Positions 7,362-16,445 of a stretch of DNA of 64,000 nt are shown one piece after another. Origin of the DNA: Citrobacter tructae (GTDB lineage Bacteria; Pseudomonadota; Gammaproteobacteria; Enterobacterales; Enterobacteriaceae). Every line of letters starts with the position of its first letter. The first letter of the stretch is position 1. A program made the position numbers and the translations under genes. The notes under the pieces were generated by a model, which was not told the DNA's origin, made no database searches, and was given only the letters and a program-made list of their open reading frames with translations. Where the stretch lies: positions 930,001 through 994,000 of the forward strand of contig NZ_CP038469.1 in the NCBI RefSeq assembly GCF_004684345.1. Direction: 5' to 3'.

Positions 7362-8924
7362 ATGAAGACAACACATGCCTTAACATCGCTGTTTCGTCCC
7401 GCTCTGATAGCGCTCGCATTAGCGGCGGCCCTGCCCGCCGCGCAGGCTGCAGTGCCCAAGGATATGCTGGTGATTGGTAAAGCCGCCGATCCGCAAACGC
7501 TCGACCCTGCCGTCACAATTGATAACAACGACTGGACGGTGACCTATCCGTCTTACCAACGTTTGGTGCAGTACAAAACCGAAGGCGATAAAGGTTCTAC
7601 GGAAGTAGAAGGTGATTTAGCCAGCGGCTGGAAAGCGTCTGACGATCAGAAAGAATGGACCTTCACCCTGAAAAACGATGCCAAATTTGCCGACGGTACG
7701 CCGGTGACGGCAGAGGCGGTGAAGCAATCTTTTGAACGTTTACTCAAAATTGGTCAGGGACCTGCCGAAGCGTTCCCGAAAGATCTGAAGGTTGAGGCCA
7801 TTGATGCCAGTACGGTGAAGTTTACCCTCAGCCAGCCGTTCGCACCGTTCCTGTACACGCTGGCGAATGACGGGGCTTCGATAATCAACCCGCTCATCTT
7901 AAAAGAACATGCCGCTGACGATGCGCGTGGTTTCCTTGCACAGAATACGGCGGGCTCGGGTCCCTTCATGTTGAAAAGCTGGCAAAAAGGACAGCAGTTG
8001 GTTCTGGTGCCTAACCCGCACTGGGCGGGGCCAAAGCCAGTATTTAAGCGCGTATCGGTGAAAATCATCGGTGAAAGTGCCTCCCGCCGTCTGCAACTGT
8101 CGCGCGGCGATATCGACATCGCCGATGCGCTGCCTGTCGATCAGCTTGCCGCCTTAAAACAGGAAGGCAAAGTCAACGTCGCGGATTACCCGTCGCTGCG
8201 CGTGACCTACCTGTACCTGAACAACAGCAAAGCGCCGCTCAACCAGGTGGATTTACGCCGCGCCGTTTCGTGGTCAACCGATTATAAGGGGATGGTGAAC
8301 GGGATCCTCAGCGGCAACGGTAAACAAATGCGCGGCCCGATCCCCGAAGGCATGTGGGGCTTTGATGAAAAAGCAATGCAGTACAGTTTTGATGAAGCGA
8401 AAGCCAAAGCTGAGTGGGACAAAGTCGCGACCAAGCCTGACAGCCTGAGCTTCCTGTACTCGGATAATGATCCAAACTGGGAGCCGATTGCCCTCGCCAC
8501 CCAGGCCAGCCTTGGCAAGCTGGGGATCAAGGTGAAACTGGAGAAACTGGCGAACGCCACCATGCGTGACCGCGTCGGTAAAGGCGATTATGACATCGCC
8601 ATTGGCAACTGGAGCCCGGACTTTGCCGACCCGTACATGTTTATGAACTACTGGTTTGAGTCCGATAAGAAAGGCTTACCGGGTAACCGTTCATTCTATG
8701 AAAACGGCGAGGTCGATAAGCTGCTGCGCAGTGCGTTGTCAACTACCGACCAGGTTGCCAGGACCAATGATTACCAGCAGGCACAAACTATCGTGATTGA
8801 TGAAGCGGCCTACGTTTATTTATTCCAGAAAAACTATCAGCTGGCGATGAACAAAGACGTCAAAGGATTTGTATTCAATCCGATGCTGGAACAGGTCTTC
8901 AATATCGCCACCATGAGTAAATAA
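7362..8924 (+). CDS. ddpA: Periplasmic D,D-dipeptide-binding protein DdpA
   Basis: This 520-residue protein belongs to solute-binding family 5 (DppA/OppA). A long signal peptide (about residues 1-29, ending PAAQAA) is followed by the family pattern LVIGKAADPQTLDPAVTIDN and the closing-lobe segment YDIAIGNWSPDFADPYMFMN. It delivers D-Ala-D-Ala to the DdpBC permease. It sits between ddpX and ddpB, and a strong stem-loop follows its stop. That stem-loop probably protects the upstream mRNA so that the binding protein is made in excess. Confidence 0.93.
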   Translation: MKTTHALTSLFRPALIALALAAALPAAQAAVPKDMLVIGKAADPQTLDPAVTIDNNDWTVTYPSYQRLVQYKTEGDKGSTEVEGDLASGWKASDDQKEWTFTLKNDAKFADGTPVTAEAVKQSFERLLKIGQGPAEAFPKDLKVEAIDASTVKFTLSQPFAPFLYTLANDGASIINPLILKEHAADDARGFLAQNTAGSGPFMLKSWQKGQQLVLVPNPHWAGPKPVFKRVSVKIIGESASRRLQLSRGDIDIADALPVDQLAALKQEGKVNVADYPSLRVTYLYLNNSKAPLNQVDLRRAVSWSTDYKGMVNGILSGNGKQMRGPIPEGMWGFDEKAMQYSFDEAKAKAEWDKVATKPDSLSFLYSDNDPNWEPIALATQASLGKLGIKVKLEKLANATMRDRVGKGDYDIAIGNWSPDFADPYMFMNYWFESDKKGLPGNRSFYENGEVDKLLRSALSTTDQVARTNDYQQAQTIVIDEAAYVYLFQKNYQLAMNKDVKGFVFNPMLEQVFNIATMSK

Positions 8925-8938
8925 TCTCACCACGTTTA

Positions 8939-8961
8939 TGCGGAGCCGCATTGGCTCCGCA
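8939..8961 (+). repeat. Stem-loop in the ddpA-ddpB intergenic gap
   Basis: TGCGGAGCC at 8939-8947 pairs perfectly with GGCTCCGCA at 8953-8961 over a 5-base loop. No T run follows, so it is more likely an mRNA-stabilising hairpin than a terminator. It lies where ABC-importer operons commonly raise binding-protein yield over the membrane subunits. Confidence 0.6.
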
Positions 8962-8972
8962 AGGGGAAGCCA

Positions 8973-9995
8973 ATGACTTTCTGGAGCATTTTACGCCAGC
9001 GCTGCTGGGGACTTATCCTGGTGGTAGCCGGTGTTTGCGTGATCACCTTTATTATTTCGCACCTGATCCCGGGCGACCCCGCGCGGCTGCTGGCGGGCGA
9101 TCGCGCCAGCGATGAAATTGTTGAAAATATTCGCCAACAGCTGGGCCTGAATCAGCCGCTGTACGTGCAATTTTTTCGCTACGTCAGCGATGTTTTTCAG
9201 GGAGATTTAGGCACCTCGATTCGTACCGGGCGTCCAGTCATGGATGAGCTACGCATCTTCTTCCCCGCCACGCTTGAACTGGCCTTTTGTTCTTTGCTGC
9301 TGGCGCTGATTATCGGTATTCCGCTGGGAATTTTATCCGCCGTCTGGCGTAACCGCTGGCTCGATCACCTTGTGCGTTTGATGGCGATCACCGGTATTTC
9401 GACGCCAGCGTTCTGGCTCGGTCTCGGGGTTATCGTGCTGTTTTACGGTCATCTGCAAATTTTGCCTGGCGGTGGACGCCTCGACGACTGGCTGGATCCG
9501 CCGACGCACGTTACCGGGTTTTACCTGATAGATGCGCTGCTGGAAGGCAATGGCGAGGTGTTTTTCAATGCGCTCCAGCATCTGATCTTACCCTCTCTGA
9601 CGCTGGCCTTTGTGCATCTGGGGATTGTCGCCCGCCAGATTCGCTCCGCCATGCTCGAACAGCTTAGCGAAGATTACATCCGCACCGCCCGCGCCAGCGG
9701 TTTACCGGGCTGGTACATCATTTTGTGTTATGCGCTACCTAACGCGCTGATCCCCTCAATCACCGTTCTCGGTCTGGCATTGGGCGATCTGCTCTACGGC
9801 GCGGTACTCACCGAAACGGTCTTCGCGTGGCCGGGTATGGGCGCCTGGGTGGTAACGTCCATTCAGGCACTCGACTTCCCGGCGGTGATGGGATTTGCCG
9901 TGGTCGTTTCCTTTGCTTATGTGCTGGTCAACCTGGTGGTGGATTTACTCTACCTGTGGATCGACCCACGAATTGGACGTGGAGGTGCTGAATGA
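8973..9995 (+). CDS. ddpB: D,D-dipeptide ABC importer permease DdpB
   Basis: This 340-residue permease is of the DppB/OppB type. It has an N-terminal membrane segment (about 9-31) with the family motif FIISHLIPGDPARLLAGDRA just behind it, and five further hydrophobic segments. The cytoplasmic EAA loop, which contacts the ATPases, reads EDYIRTARASGLPGWYIIL. It pairs with DdpC to form the inner-membrane channel. The stop overlaps the ddpC start by 4 bases. Confidence 0.93.
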   Translation: MTFWSILRQRCWGLILVVAGVCVITFIISHLIPGDPARLLAGDRASDEIVENIRQQLGLNQPLYVQFFRYVSDVFQGDLGTSIRTGRPVMDELRIFFPATLELAFCSLLLALIIGIPLGILSAVWRNRWLDHLVRLMAITGISTPAFWLGLGVIVLFYGHLQILPGGGRLDDWLDPPTHVTGFYLIDALLEGNGEVFFNALQHLILPSLTLAFVHLGIVARQIRSAMLEQLSEDYIRTARASGLPGWYIILCYALPNALIPSITVLGLALGDLLYGAVLTETVFAWPGMGAWVVTSIQALDFPAVMGFAVVVSFAYVLVNLVVDLLYLWIDPRIGRGGAE

Positions 9996-10888
9996 TGCTC
10001 TCGCAAGAAACGCCCGCCGCCTCGCCAACCGCCCGCCGCCGCCGTGACTGGGCAAAGTTGTTCTGGATGATGAAAAGCAGCCCGCTAACGCTGATTGGTG
10101 GGGTGATCATCGTGCTGATGCTGTTAATGATGGTGCTGTCACCGTGGATAACACCTTACGATCCCAACACCATTGACCTGAACGCGCGTTTGCTGCCGCC
10201 ATCTGCCGCGCACTGGTTTGGTACCGATGAGGTGGGACGCGATCTGTTTAGTCGTGTGCTGGTTGGCAGCCAGCAGTCGATCGTCGCCGGACTGGTGGTG
10301 GTAGGCATCGCCGGCGGAATTGGCTCGCTGGTCGGCTGTCTGTCCGGCGTGATGGGGGGACGTGCTGATGCGATTATTATGCGCATGATGGACGTGATGC
10401 TGTCGATCCCCTCACTGGTGCTGACGATGGCGCTTGCCGCCGCGCTGGGACCCAGCCTGTTTAACGCCATGCTGGCTATTGCGATTGTGCGTATTCCTTT
10501 CTACGTGCGCCTGGCCCGTGGGCAAACGTTGGTGGTACGCCAGTTTACCTATGTGCAGGCGGCCCGCACCTATGGCGCGTCCCGCTGGCATCTGATTAGC
10601 TGGCATATCTTACGTAATTCTTTGCCACCACTGATTGTGCAGGCGTCGCTGGACATCGGCAGTGCGATCCTGATGGCCGCCACGCTCGGGTTTATCGGTC
10701 TGGGGGCGCAACAGCCCAGCGCGGAATGGGGAGCAATGGTGGCGATTGGTCGCAACTATGTGCTTGACCAGTGGTGGTACTGCGCGTTTCCTGGCGCCGC
10801 CATTCTGATTACCGCTGTCGGTTTCAATCTCTTCGGTGACGGTATTCGTGACCTGCTGGACCCAAAAGCCGGAGGAAAACAGTCATGA
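9992..10888 (+). CDS. ddpC: D,D-dipeptide ABC importer permease DdpC
   Basis: This 298-residue permease is of the DppC/OppC type. It has an N-terminal cytoplasmic basic stretch (TARRRRDWAK), TM1 near residues 30-50, the family signature WFGTDEVGRDLFSRVLVGSQ, and an EAA loop YVQAARTYGASRWHLI. It forms the second half of the membrane channel with DdpB. Its start overlaps ddpB and its end overlaps ddpD, so these genes are translationally coupled. Confidence 0.93.
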   Translation: MMLSQETPAASPTARRRRDWAKLFWMMKSSPLTLIGGVIIVLMLLMMVLSPWITPYDPNTIDLNARLLPPSAAHWFGTDEVGRDLFSRVLVGSQQSIVAGLVVVGIAGGIGSLVGCLSGVMGGRADAIIMRMMDVMLSIPSLVLTMALAAALGPSLFNAMLAIAIVRIPFYVRLARGQTLVVRQFTYVQAARTYGASRWHLISWHILRNSLPPLIVQASLDIGSAILMAATLGFIGLGAQQPSAEWGAMVAIGRNYVLDQWWYCAFPGAAILITAVGFNLFGDGIRDLLDPKAGGKQS

Positions 10889-11871
10889 CTCAACCCGTAC
10901 TGGAAATCGAGAATTTGCACCTGAGCTTCCCCGGCTATAAAGCAGACGTCCACGCGTTGAACCACGTCTCACTGCACATCAACCGGGGTGAGATTGTCGG
11001 TGTGGTCGGCGAGTCCGGCTCCGGAAAATCCGTGACCGCCATGCTCGCCATGCGCCTGCTGCCGGAGGGCAGCTATCGCGTTCACCAGGGGCGCGTTTCG
11101 CTGCTCGGTGAAGATGTGCTGAACGCCAGCGAGAAACAGATGCGCCAATGGCGCGGGGCTCGCGTGGCGATGATTTTTCAAGAGCCGATGACGGCATTGA
11201 ACCCGACCCGGCGCATTGGTCAGCAAATGGTGGAGGTGATCCGCCATCATCAATCACTCAGCCGCACGGATGCCCGTCAAAAAGCCATCGCGTTGCTGGA
11301 AGAGATGCAAATCCCGGACGCCGCCGAGGTGATGTTGCGTTTCCCGTTTGAGCTTTCCGGCGGTATGCGCCAGCGCGTGATGATCGCACTGGCCTTTTCC
11401 TGCGAACCGGAACTGATTATCGCCGATGAACCAACCACTGCGCTGGATGTGACAGTGCAACTGCAGGTGCTGCGCTTGCTGAAGCATAAAGCTCGGGCCA
11501 GCGGCACGGCGGTGCTGTTTATCAGCCACGATATGGCGGTGGTTTCGCAACTGTGCGACAGGTTGTACGTCATGTACGCCGGAAGCGTGATTGAAAGCGG
11601 CCCGACGCATACGGTGATTCAACACCCGACGCATCCCTATTCCATCGGCTTGCTGAAATGCGCGCCGGAACACGGTGTGCCCCGCGCCCCGCTGCCTGCA
11701 ATTCCGGGAACTGTACCGAACTTAACCCAATTACCTGTTGGATGCGCATTCCGTGAACGCTGTTTTGCCGCCGGTGCACAGTGTGAAGCGGTCCCGACGT
11801 TACGCAGTCAGGGGCGTACAGATCAGCAGTCCGCCTGTTGGTATCCACAACTGGAGACAATCCATGACTGA
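10885..11871 (+). CDS. ddpD: D,D-dipeptide ABC importer ATPase DdpD
   Basis: This 328-residue ATPase is of the DppD/OppD type. It has Walker A GESGSGKS (near residue 43), signature LSGGMRQR, Walker B LIIADEPTTALD and switch His in ISHDM. The C-terminal oligopeptide-transporter extension carries Cys residues (GCAFRERCFAAGAQCEAVPT) that ligate an iron-sulfur cluster in family members. It powers import together with DdpF. It overlaps ddpC by 4 bases and ddpF by 8 bases. Confidence 0.93.
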   Translation: MTQPVLEIENLHLSFPGYKADVHALNHVSLHINRGEIVGVVGESGSGKSVTAMLAMRLLPEGSYRVHQGRVSLLGEDVLNASEKQMRQWRGARVAMIFQEPMTALNPTRRIGQQMVEVIRHHQSLSRTDARQKAIALLEEMQIPDAAEVMLRFPFELSGGMRQRVMIALAFSCEPELIIADEPTTALDVTVQLQVLRLLKHKARASGTAVLFISHDMAVVSQLCDRLYVMYAGSVIESGPTHTVIQHPTHPYSIGLLKCAPEHGVPRAPLPAIPGTVPNLTQLPVGCAFRERCFAAGAQCEAVPTLRSQGRTDQQSACWYPQLETIHD

Positions 11872-12802
11872 CATTTTACTGTCGTTGCAGGATGTGCATG
11901 TCAACTTCCCGGCCCGTAGAAATTGGCTTGGCAAGGTCACTGAACACGTGCATGCACTCAACGGGATGGATTTACAGATCCGCCAGGGGGAAACGCTAGG
12001 CATCGTCGGCGAATCTGGCTGTGGTAAAAGTACGTTGGCGCAGTTGCTAATGGGCATGCTCAAGCCGAGTCAGGGGCAATGCGACCGCAGCACAGAAAAA
12101 CACAGCGGTATGCAAATGGTCTTTCAGGACCCACTCTCATCGCTGGATCCGCGCTTACCGGTCTGGCGGATCATAACTGAACCGGTGTGGATCCAAAAGC
12201 GGAGTCCGGAGCGTGAACGACGCATGCTTGCCGAGGATTTGGCGCGACAGGTGGGGATTCGCCCGGAATATCTCGATCGCCTGCCACATGCGTTTTCCGG
12301 TGGCCAGCGCCAGCGTATTGCCATTGCCCGCGCGTTGTCCTCTGAACCCGATGTGATCGTGCTTGATGAGCCCACCTCGGCGCTGGATATTTCCGTGCAG
12401 GCGCAAATTCTCAACCTGCTGGTTGCGCTACAGGTACGCAGAAACCTGACCTACGTGCTGATCTCACATAACGTATCCGTGGTGCGGCATATGAGCGATC
12501 GCGTGGCGGTGATGTATCTGGGGCAAATTGTCGAACTGGGTGACGCTCAGCAAGTATTAACCCATCCGCAACACCCTTACACACGTCTGTTGCTGGATTC
12601 TGTTCCCAAAACCGGCGCGCCGCTGGCGGAAGATCTGCTGTTACGAAAAACTGAGCTGCCGGGAAATCGAACGCTACCGCAAGGATGCTATTTCCGCGAC
12701 CGCTGCCCGCTGGCGACTCACGGGTGTGAGAAGAAACAGGCATTGTTAAAAAGTGACACCGGATGTGAAGTTCGCTGCTGGCGGGCGGTTACCGGGGGCT
12801 GA
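11864..12802 (+). CDS. ddpF: D,D-dipeptide ABC importer ATPase DdpF
   Basis: This 312-residue ATPase is of the DppF/OppF type, with Walker A GESGCGKST, signature FSGGQRQR, Walker B VIVLDEPTSALD and the C-terminal Cys cluster region GCYFRDRCPLATHGCEKK. The frame is open upstream to 11738, but the start at 11864 (MTDILLSLQDVHV) is right: it aligns with family N-termini, GGAG lies at 11852-11855, and it overlaps the ddpD stop by only 8 bases. It is the last gene of the operon, and a terminator hairpin follows. Confidence 0.93.
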   Translation: MTDILLSLQDVHVNFPARRNWLGKVTEHVHALNGMDLQIRQGETLGIVGESGCGKSTLAQLLMGMLKPSQGQCDRSTEKHSGMQMVFQDPLSSLDPRLPVWRIITEPVWIQKRSPERERRMLAEDLARQVGIRPEYLDRLPHAFSGGQRQRIAIARALSSEPDVIVLDEPTSALDISVQAQILNLLVALQVRRNLTYVLISHNVSVVRHMSDRVAVMYLGQIVELGDAQQVLTHPQHPYTRLLLDSVPKTGAPLAEDLLLRKTELPGNRTLPQGCYFRDRCPLATHGCEKKQALLKSDTGCEVRCWRAVTGG

Positions 12803-12808
12803 CCAGGC

Positions 12809-12850
12809 AGGCGTATTGTGCCAGGCACATCAGGCCCGGTACGCCTTTTT
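12809..12850. terminator. Hairpin between convergent ddpF and the LysR gene
   Basis: AGGCGTA at 12809-12815 pairs with TACGCCT at 12840-12846, and a further inner TGTGCC/GGCACA hairpin sits in the loop. Five T follow in the plus direction. The last codons of the convergent LysR gene lie inside it, so it serves mainly ddpF. Confidence 0.6.
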
Positions 12851-13720
12851 CAGTGAGTCCACCAGCATTTCAGACGCGGTCGACAGCTTATGATGCGCAG
12901 AACGCAAGATCCCAATGCGCCGCTGGATCACCGGGCTGTCCAGCTCAATACAGGTTGCACCAAGCTCGGTCATCTGCGTACGGCACAGCGCGGGTACAGC
13001 GCTGCCGCCTAAACCATTCGCCACCAGGCGTCCAATGGTCACCAGTTGATGACTCTCCAGCGCCACCTCCAGCGTATAACCGCTTTGCACTAGCTGTTCT
13101 TCCAGCATTAAACGCACGGCAGATGGACGTTGCAACGTGATGAAATCCAGCGTCAGCAGCTCCTTCCATGTAATGCGTTCCCGCCCAGCCAGGCGACTGG
13201 TTGGGGGGACGATGGCAATAAAACGATCCATCCCGAGCGGAGTAAAATGCAGGTGTCCGGTATAGTCCGGTTCAAAGGCAATCCCCATTTCAACTCGCCC
13301 TTCACTGACCATTTCAATCACCTGCTCGTTAATCACGTCGTGCACCGTGACGTTGATACCGGAATAGGAATCACGAAACGTTTTGAGCACTGGCGGCAGC
13401 ACGTTAGCGGCAAATGACGGCATGGCGGCAATCGAGATTTTACCGCGCTGCAGCGTAAAGCGCTGGCGCATCGCTTCTTCGGTATTCTCCCAGTCGGCAA
13501 GCAGCTGTCGCCCCATGGTTAGCAGCGTTTCGCCCTCCTGCGTCAGGGTTACTTTACGGGTCGTTCTCAACAACAACGCCCCGCCCAGCGATTCTTCCAG
13601 TCCCTTGATCGCGAGACTTAACGCGGGCTGAGACATATTCAGCCGTTCACTGGCATGAGCAAAATTCAGAGTGTGAGCTACCGCTAAAAACGCGCGTAAC
13701 TGTTTGATGCTCATTCTCAT
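12830..13720 (-). CDS. LysR-family regulator of the 3-hydroxybutyrate operon
   Basis: This 296-residue LysR-type regulator has a winged helix-turn-helix in residues 1-60 (QLRAFLAVAHTLNFAHASER, then LNMSQPALSLAIKGLEE) and a two-lobed effector domain from about 90 to 290. It is transcribed divergently from the CoA-transferase/thiolase/3-hydroxybutyrate dehydrogenase genes, the usual setting for a LysR activator and its target. The AT-rich gap 13721-13862 contains ATTAACATTAAAT (13753-13765), a T-N11-A candidate site. The effector is probably 3-hydroxybutyrate, acetoacetate or a CoA ester, by inference. Confidence 0.88.
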   Translation of the reverse strand: MRMSIKQLRAFLAVAHTLNFAHASERLNMSQPALSLAIKGLEESLGGALLLRTTRKVTLTQEGETLLTMGRQLLADWENTEEAMRQRFTLQRGKISIAAMPSFAANVLPPVLKTFRDSYSGINVTVHDVINEQVIEMVSEGRVEMGIAFEPDYTGHLHFTPLGMDRFIAIVPPTSRLAGRERITWKELLTLDFITLQRPSAVRLMLEEQLVQSGYTLEVALESHQLVTIGRLVANGLGGSAVPALCRTQMTELGATCIELDSPVIQRRIGILRSAHHKLSTASEMLVDSLKKAYRA

Positions 13721-13862
13721 TATTCATTCCTTTAACTTATTGAATACCTTTAATTAACATTAAATTGATAAAAAAACCCAATGAGTGAGTCACAAATTTA
13801 AAATTAACAAATCATTATTCACCCCCAATGATGTCGGCAAGGACAACTGGAGGGGCAAGTGT

Positions 13863-14570
13863 ATGGCTGGACTGGATAAACGGGTCGCCACGTATCAACA
13901 GGCGCTGGAAGGACTGACCGACAACATGACGCTGCTGGCTGGCGGTTTTGGCTTATGCGGGATCCCTGAAAACCTGATTGCGGAAGTACGCCGTCGGGAA
14001 GTTCAGGGTCTGACCGTGGTATCAAACAACTGCGGCGTCGATGGCTTTGGTCTTGGCGTGCTGCTGGAAACGCGCCAGGTACGCAAAGTGGTGGCGTCCT
14101 ATGTCGGTGAAAATGCCCTGTTCGAAAAGCAGGTGTTGAGCGGCGAGCTGGAAGCCATTCTGACGCCACAAGGTACGCTGGCGGAGCAGCTACGTGCAGG
14201 CGGCGCGGGGATCCCAGCCTTCTTTACCGCTACCGGGTACGGCACGCCCGTCGCCGAAGGCAAAGAGGTGCGCGAGTTTGCAGGACGTCCTTACATCTTA
14301 GAACAGGCGATCGTCGGTGATTTTGCGCTGGTCAAGGGCTGGAAAGCCGACTGGTACGGCAACGTCATCTACCGTCATACCGCGCAGAACTTTAACCCGT
14401 TGATGGCGGCTGCCGGGCGTATCACGGTGGTGGAAGTGGAAGAGATTGTGCCTCCCGGCGAGCTGGACCCCGCCGCTATTCATACCCCCGGAATTTACGT
14501 CAATCGCATTATTCAGGGCCAGTTCGAAAAACGTATTGAACAACGCACCCTACGCCAGAAAGGAGCCTGA
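13863..14570 (+). CDS. 3-oxoacid (succinyl-CoA:acetoacetate) CoA-transferase, subunit A
   Basis: This 235-residue CoA-transferase family I alpha subunit contains the glycine-rich motif MTLLAGGFGLCGIPENLIAE and the later GAGIPAFFTATGYGTPVAEG. The start at 13863 (MAGLDKRVATYQ) is preferred over one at 13785 because GGAGG lies at 13850-13854 and the N-terminus then matches the family. With subunit B it moves CoA from succinyl-CoA to acetoacetate. It is the first gene of a six-gene operon and is cytoplasmic. Confidence 0.9.
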   Translation: MAGLDKRVATYQQALEGLTDNMTLLAGGFGLCGIPENLIAEVRRREVQGLTVVSNNCGVDGFGLGVLLETRQVRKVVASYVGENALFEKQVLSGELEAILTPQGTLAEQLRAGGAGIPAFFTATGYGTPVAEGKEVREFAGRPYILEQAIVGDFALVKGWKADWYGNVIYRHTAQNFNPLMAAAGRITVVEVEEIVPPGELDPAAIHTPGIYVNRIIQGQFEKRIEQRTLRQKGA

Positions 14571-14572
14571 CC

Positions 14573-15229
14573 ATGTTAACGCGTGAACAAATGGCGATGC
14601 GAGTCGCCCGCGAGCTGCGCGACGGCTATTACGTCAACCTCGGTATCGGCATCCCAACACTGGTGGCGAACTATATCCCGGACGGCATGGACGTGATGCT
14701 GCAATCTGAGAACGGTCTGCTCGGCATGGGGCCGTTCCCTACCGAGGACGACATTGATGCAGATATGATCAATGCCGGGAAGCAAACCGTGACGGCGCGT
14801 AAAGGCGCGGCAATTTTCGACTCTGCGCAGTCCTTCGCCATGATCCGTGGCGGCCACGTCGACCTGACAGTGCTCGGTGCATTTGAGGTGGACACGAACG
14901 GTAATATCGCCTCATGGATGATCCCCGGAAAAATGGTGAAAGGCATGGGTGGCGCAATGGATCTGGTGGCTGGGGCTGAAAACATCATTGTGGTGATGAC
15001 CCATGCCTCAAAGAGCGGCGAGTCCAAACTGCTTCCCGCCTGCACTCTGCCACTGACCGGCGTGGCCTGCATCAAACGTGTACTGACCGATCTGGCGCTG
15101 CTGGAAATCGCCGATGGCGCGTTCATTCTGCGCGAGCGGGCGCCGGGCGTCAGCGTCGACGACATCATTGCCAGAACTGCCGGCAAGCTGATCGTTCCCG
15201 ATCATGTGCCAGAAATGCACTTTAACTGA
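14573..15229 (+). CDS. 3-oxoacid CoA-transferase, subunit B
   Basis: This 218-residue beta subunit has the catalytic glutamate in the signature QSENGLLGMGPFP (Glu46), which forms the glutamyl-CoA thioester intermediate. The GIGIP motif near residue 24 and GAMDLVAGAENIIVVMTH are also typical. It begins 3 bases after the subunit A stop, so the pair is co-translated. Together they convert acetoacetate and succinyl-CoA to acetoacetyl-CoA and succinate. Confidence 0.92.
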   Translation: MLTREQMAMRVARELRDGYYVNLGIGIPTLVANYIPDGMDVMLQSENGLLGMGPFPTEDDIDADMINAGKQTVTARKGAAIFDSAQSFAMIRGGHVDLTVLGAFEVDTNGNIASWMIPGKMVKGMGGAMDLVAGAENIIVVMTHASKSGESKLLPACTLPLTGVACIKRVLTDLALLEIADGAFILRERAPGVSVDDIIARTAGKLIVPDHVPEMHFN

Positions 15230-15239
15230 GGATCTGACC

Positions 15240-16445
15240 ATGCTGGATGTTGTTATTGTCGCGGCAACGCGCACCCCGATTGGCAGTTTTCATGGCGCGC
15301 TGGCACCGCTATCCGCCGTAGAGTTAGGCACGACCGTCATTCGCGCCCTGTTGGAAAAGACCGGCGTCGCGCCAGAACAGATAGACGAGGTGATCTTAGG
15401 CCAGGTCCTGACGGCAGGCTGTGGTCAGAACCCGGCCCGACAAACCGCAATACGCGCCGGATTACCGGTAACCACACCTGCGATAACCATCAATTTGCTG
15501 TGTGGCTCGGGGCTGAAGGCGGTACATCAGGCGGTACAGGCCATTCGCTGCGGCGATGCAGACATCGTGATTGCTGGCGGTCAGGAAAGCATGAGCAATG
15601 CGCCCTATTTTCTCGACGGCGCGCGAGCGGGCCTGCGTCTGGGCCACGCCAGCCTGAAAGACAGCGTGGTACATGACGGACTGTGGGATGCGTTTAACGA
15701 CTACCACATGGGCATTACCGCCGAAAATCTGGCGGATAAATTCGCCATCAGCCGTGAACAACAAGACGCCTTCGCGCTGCACTCCCAGCAAAAAGCAGCT
15801 GCCGCCCTCGAAGCCGGTCGGTTTAACGCAGAAATCACACCCGTCAGCGTCCCGCAAGGGAAAAAAACGCCACGTGTGGTAGACCGCGATGAGCAACCCC
15901 GTCCTGATACCCAGGCAGAAAAACTGACGCAGCTTAGACCCGCATTTCGACCCGGTACCGGTACGGTGACGGCAGGCAATGCGTCCTCATTAAACGACGG
16001 TGCGGCAGCGGTGATGCTGATGAGCGCCGCCAAAGCCACTGAATTAAATCTCCCGGTGCTGGCAAAAATTACCGGCTATGCCGTTTCGGGTGTTGATCCG
16101 GCCATTATGGGTATTGGCCCGGTGGAGGCATCGCTGAAGTGCCTGAAGCGCGCTGGCTGGACGCTGGATGACGTGGATTTGATCGAAGCCAATGAAGCCT
16201 TTGCCGCACAGGCCCTGGCGGTCGGCGAATCGCTGAACTGGAACAGCAGCAAAGTTAACGTCAACGGCGGCGCGATTGCACTCGGTCACCCTATTGGCAC
16301 TTCCGGCTGTCGCATTCTTGTCACTTTGCTGCATGAAATGGCGCGGCGCAACGTCGCCAAAGGGCTGGCCACGCTGTGTGTTGGCGGCGGGCATGGCGTG
16401 GCGCTGACGGTGGAACGTCCAACAGGAGCACAACATGCAGACTAA
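15240..16445 (+). CDS. Acetyl-CoA C-acetyltransferase (thiolase)
   Basis: This 401-residue type II thiolase starts at the ATG at 15240 (MLDVVIVAATRTPIGSF), as in family members. A start at 15204 would add 12 residues unlike the family. The nucleophile Cys88 lies in INLLCGSGLKAV, the catalytic His in NGGAIALGHPIGTSGCRI and the second Cys in CVGGGHGVAL. It cleaves acetoacetyl-CoA into two acetyl-CoA. The next gene overlaps its end by 11 bases. Confidence 0.92.
   Translation: MLDVVIVAATRTPIGSFHGALAPLSAVELGTTVIRALLEKTGVAPEQIDEVILGQVLTAGCGQNPARQTAIRAGLPVTTPAITINLLCGSGLKAVHQAVQAIRCGDADIVIAGGQESMSNAPYFLDGARAGLRLGHASLKDSVVHDGLWDAFNDYHMGITAENLADKFAISREQQDAFALHSQQKAAAALEAGRFNAEITPVSVPQGKKTPRVVDRDEQPRPDTQAEKLTQLRPAFRPGTGTVTAGNASSLNDGAAAVMLMSAAKATELNLPVLAKITGYAVSGVDPAIMGIGPVEASLKCLKRAGWTLDDVDLIEANEAFAAQALAVGESLNWNSSKVNVNGGAIALGHPIGTSGCRILVTLLHEMARRNVAKGLATLCVGGGHGVALTVERPTGAQHAD

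Noticed and set aside
10969..12743. Minus-strand ORFs of 90-140 codons across ddpD and ddpF
   Set aside because: They are antisense shadows of GC-rich ATPase genes, with low-complexity composition.
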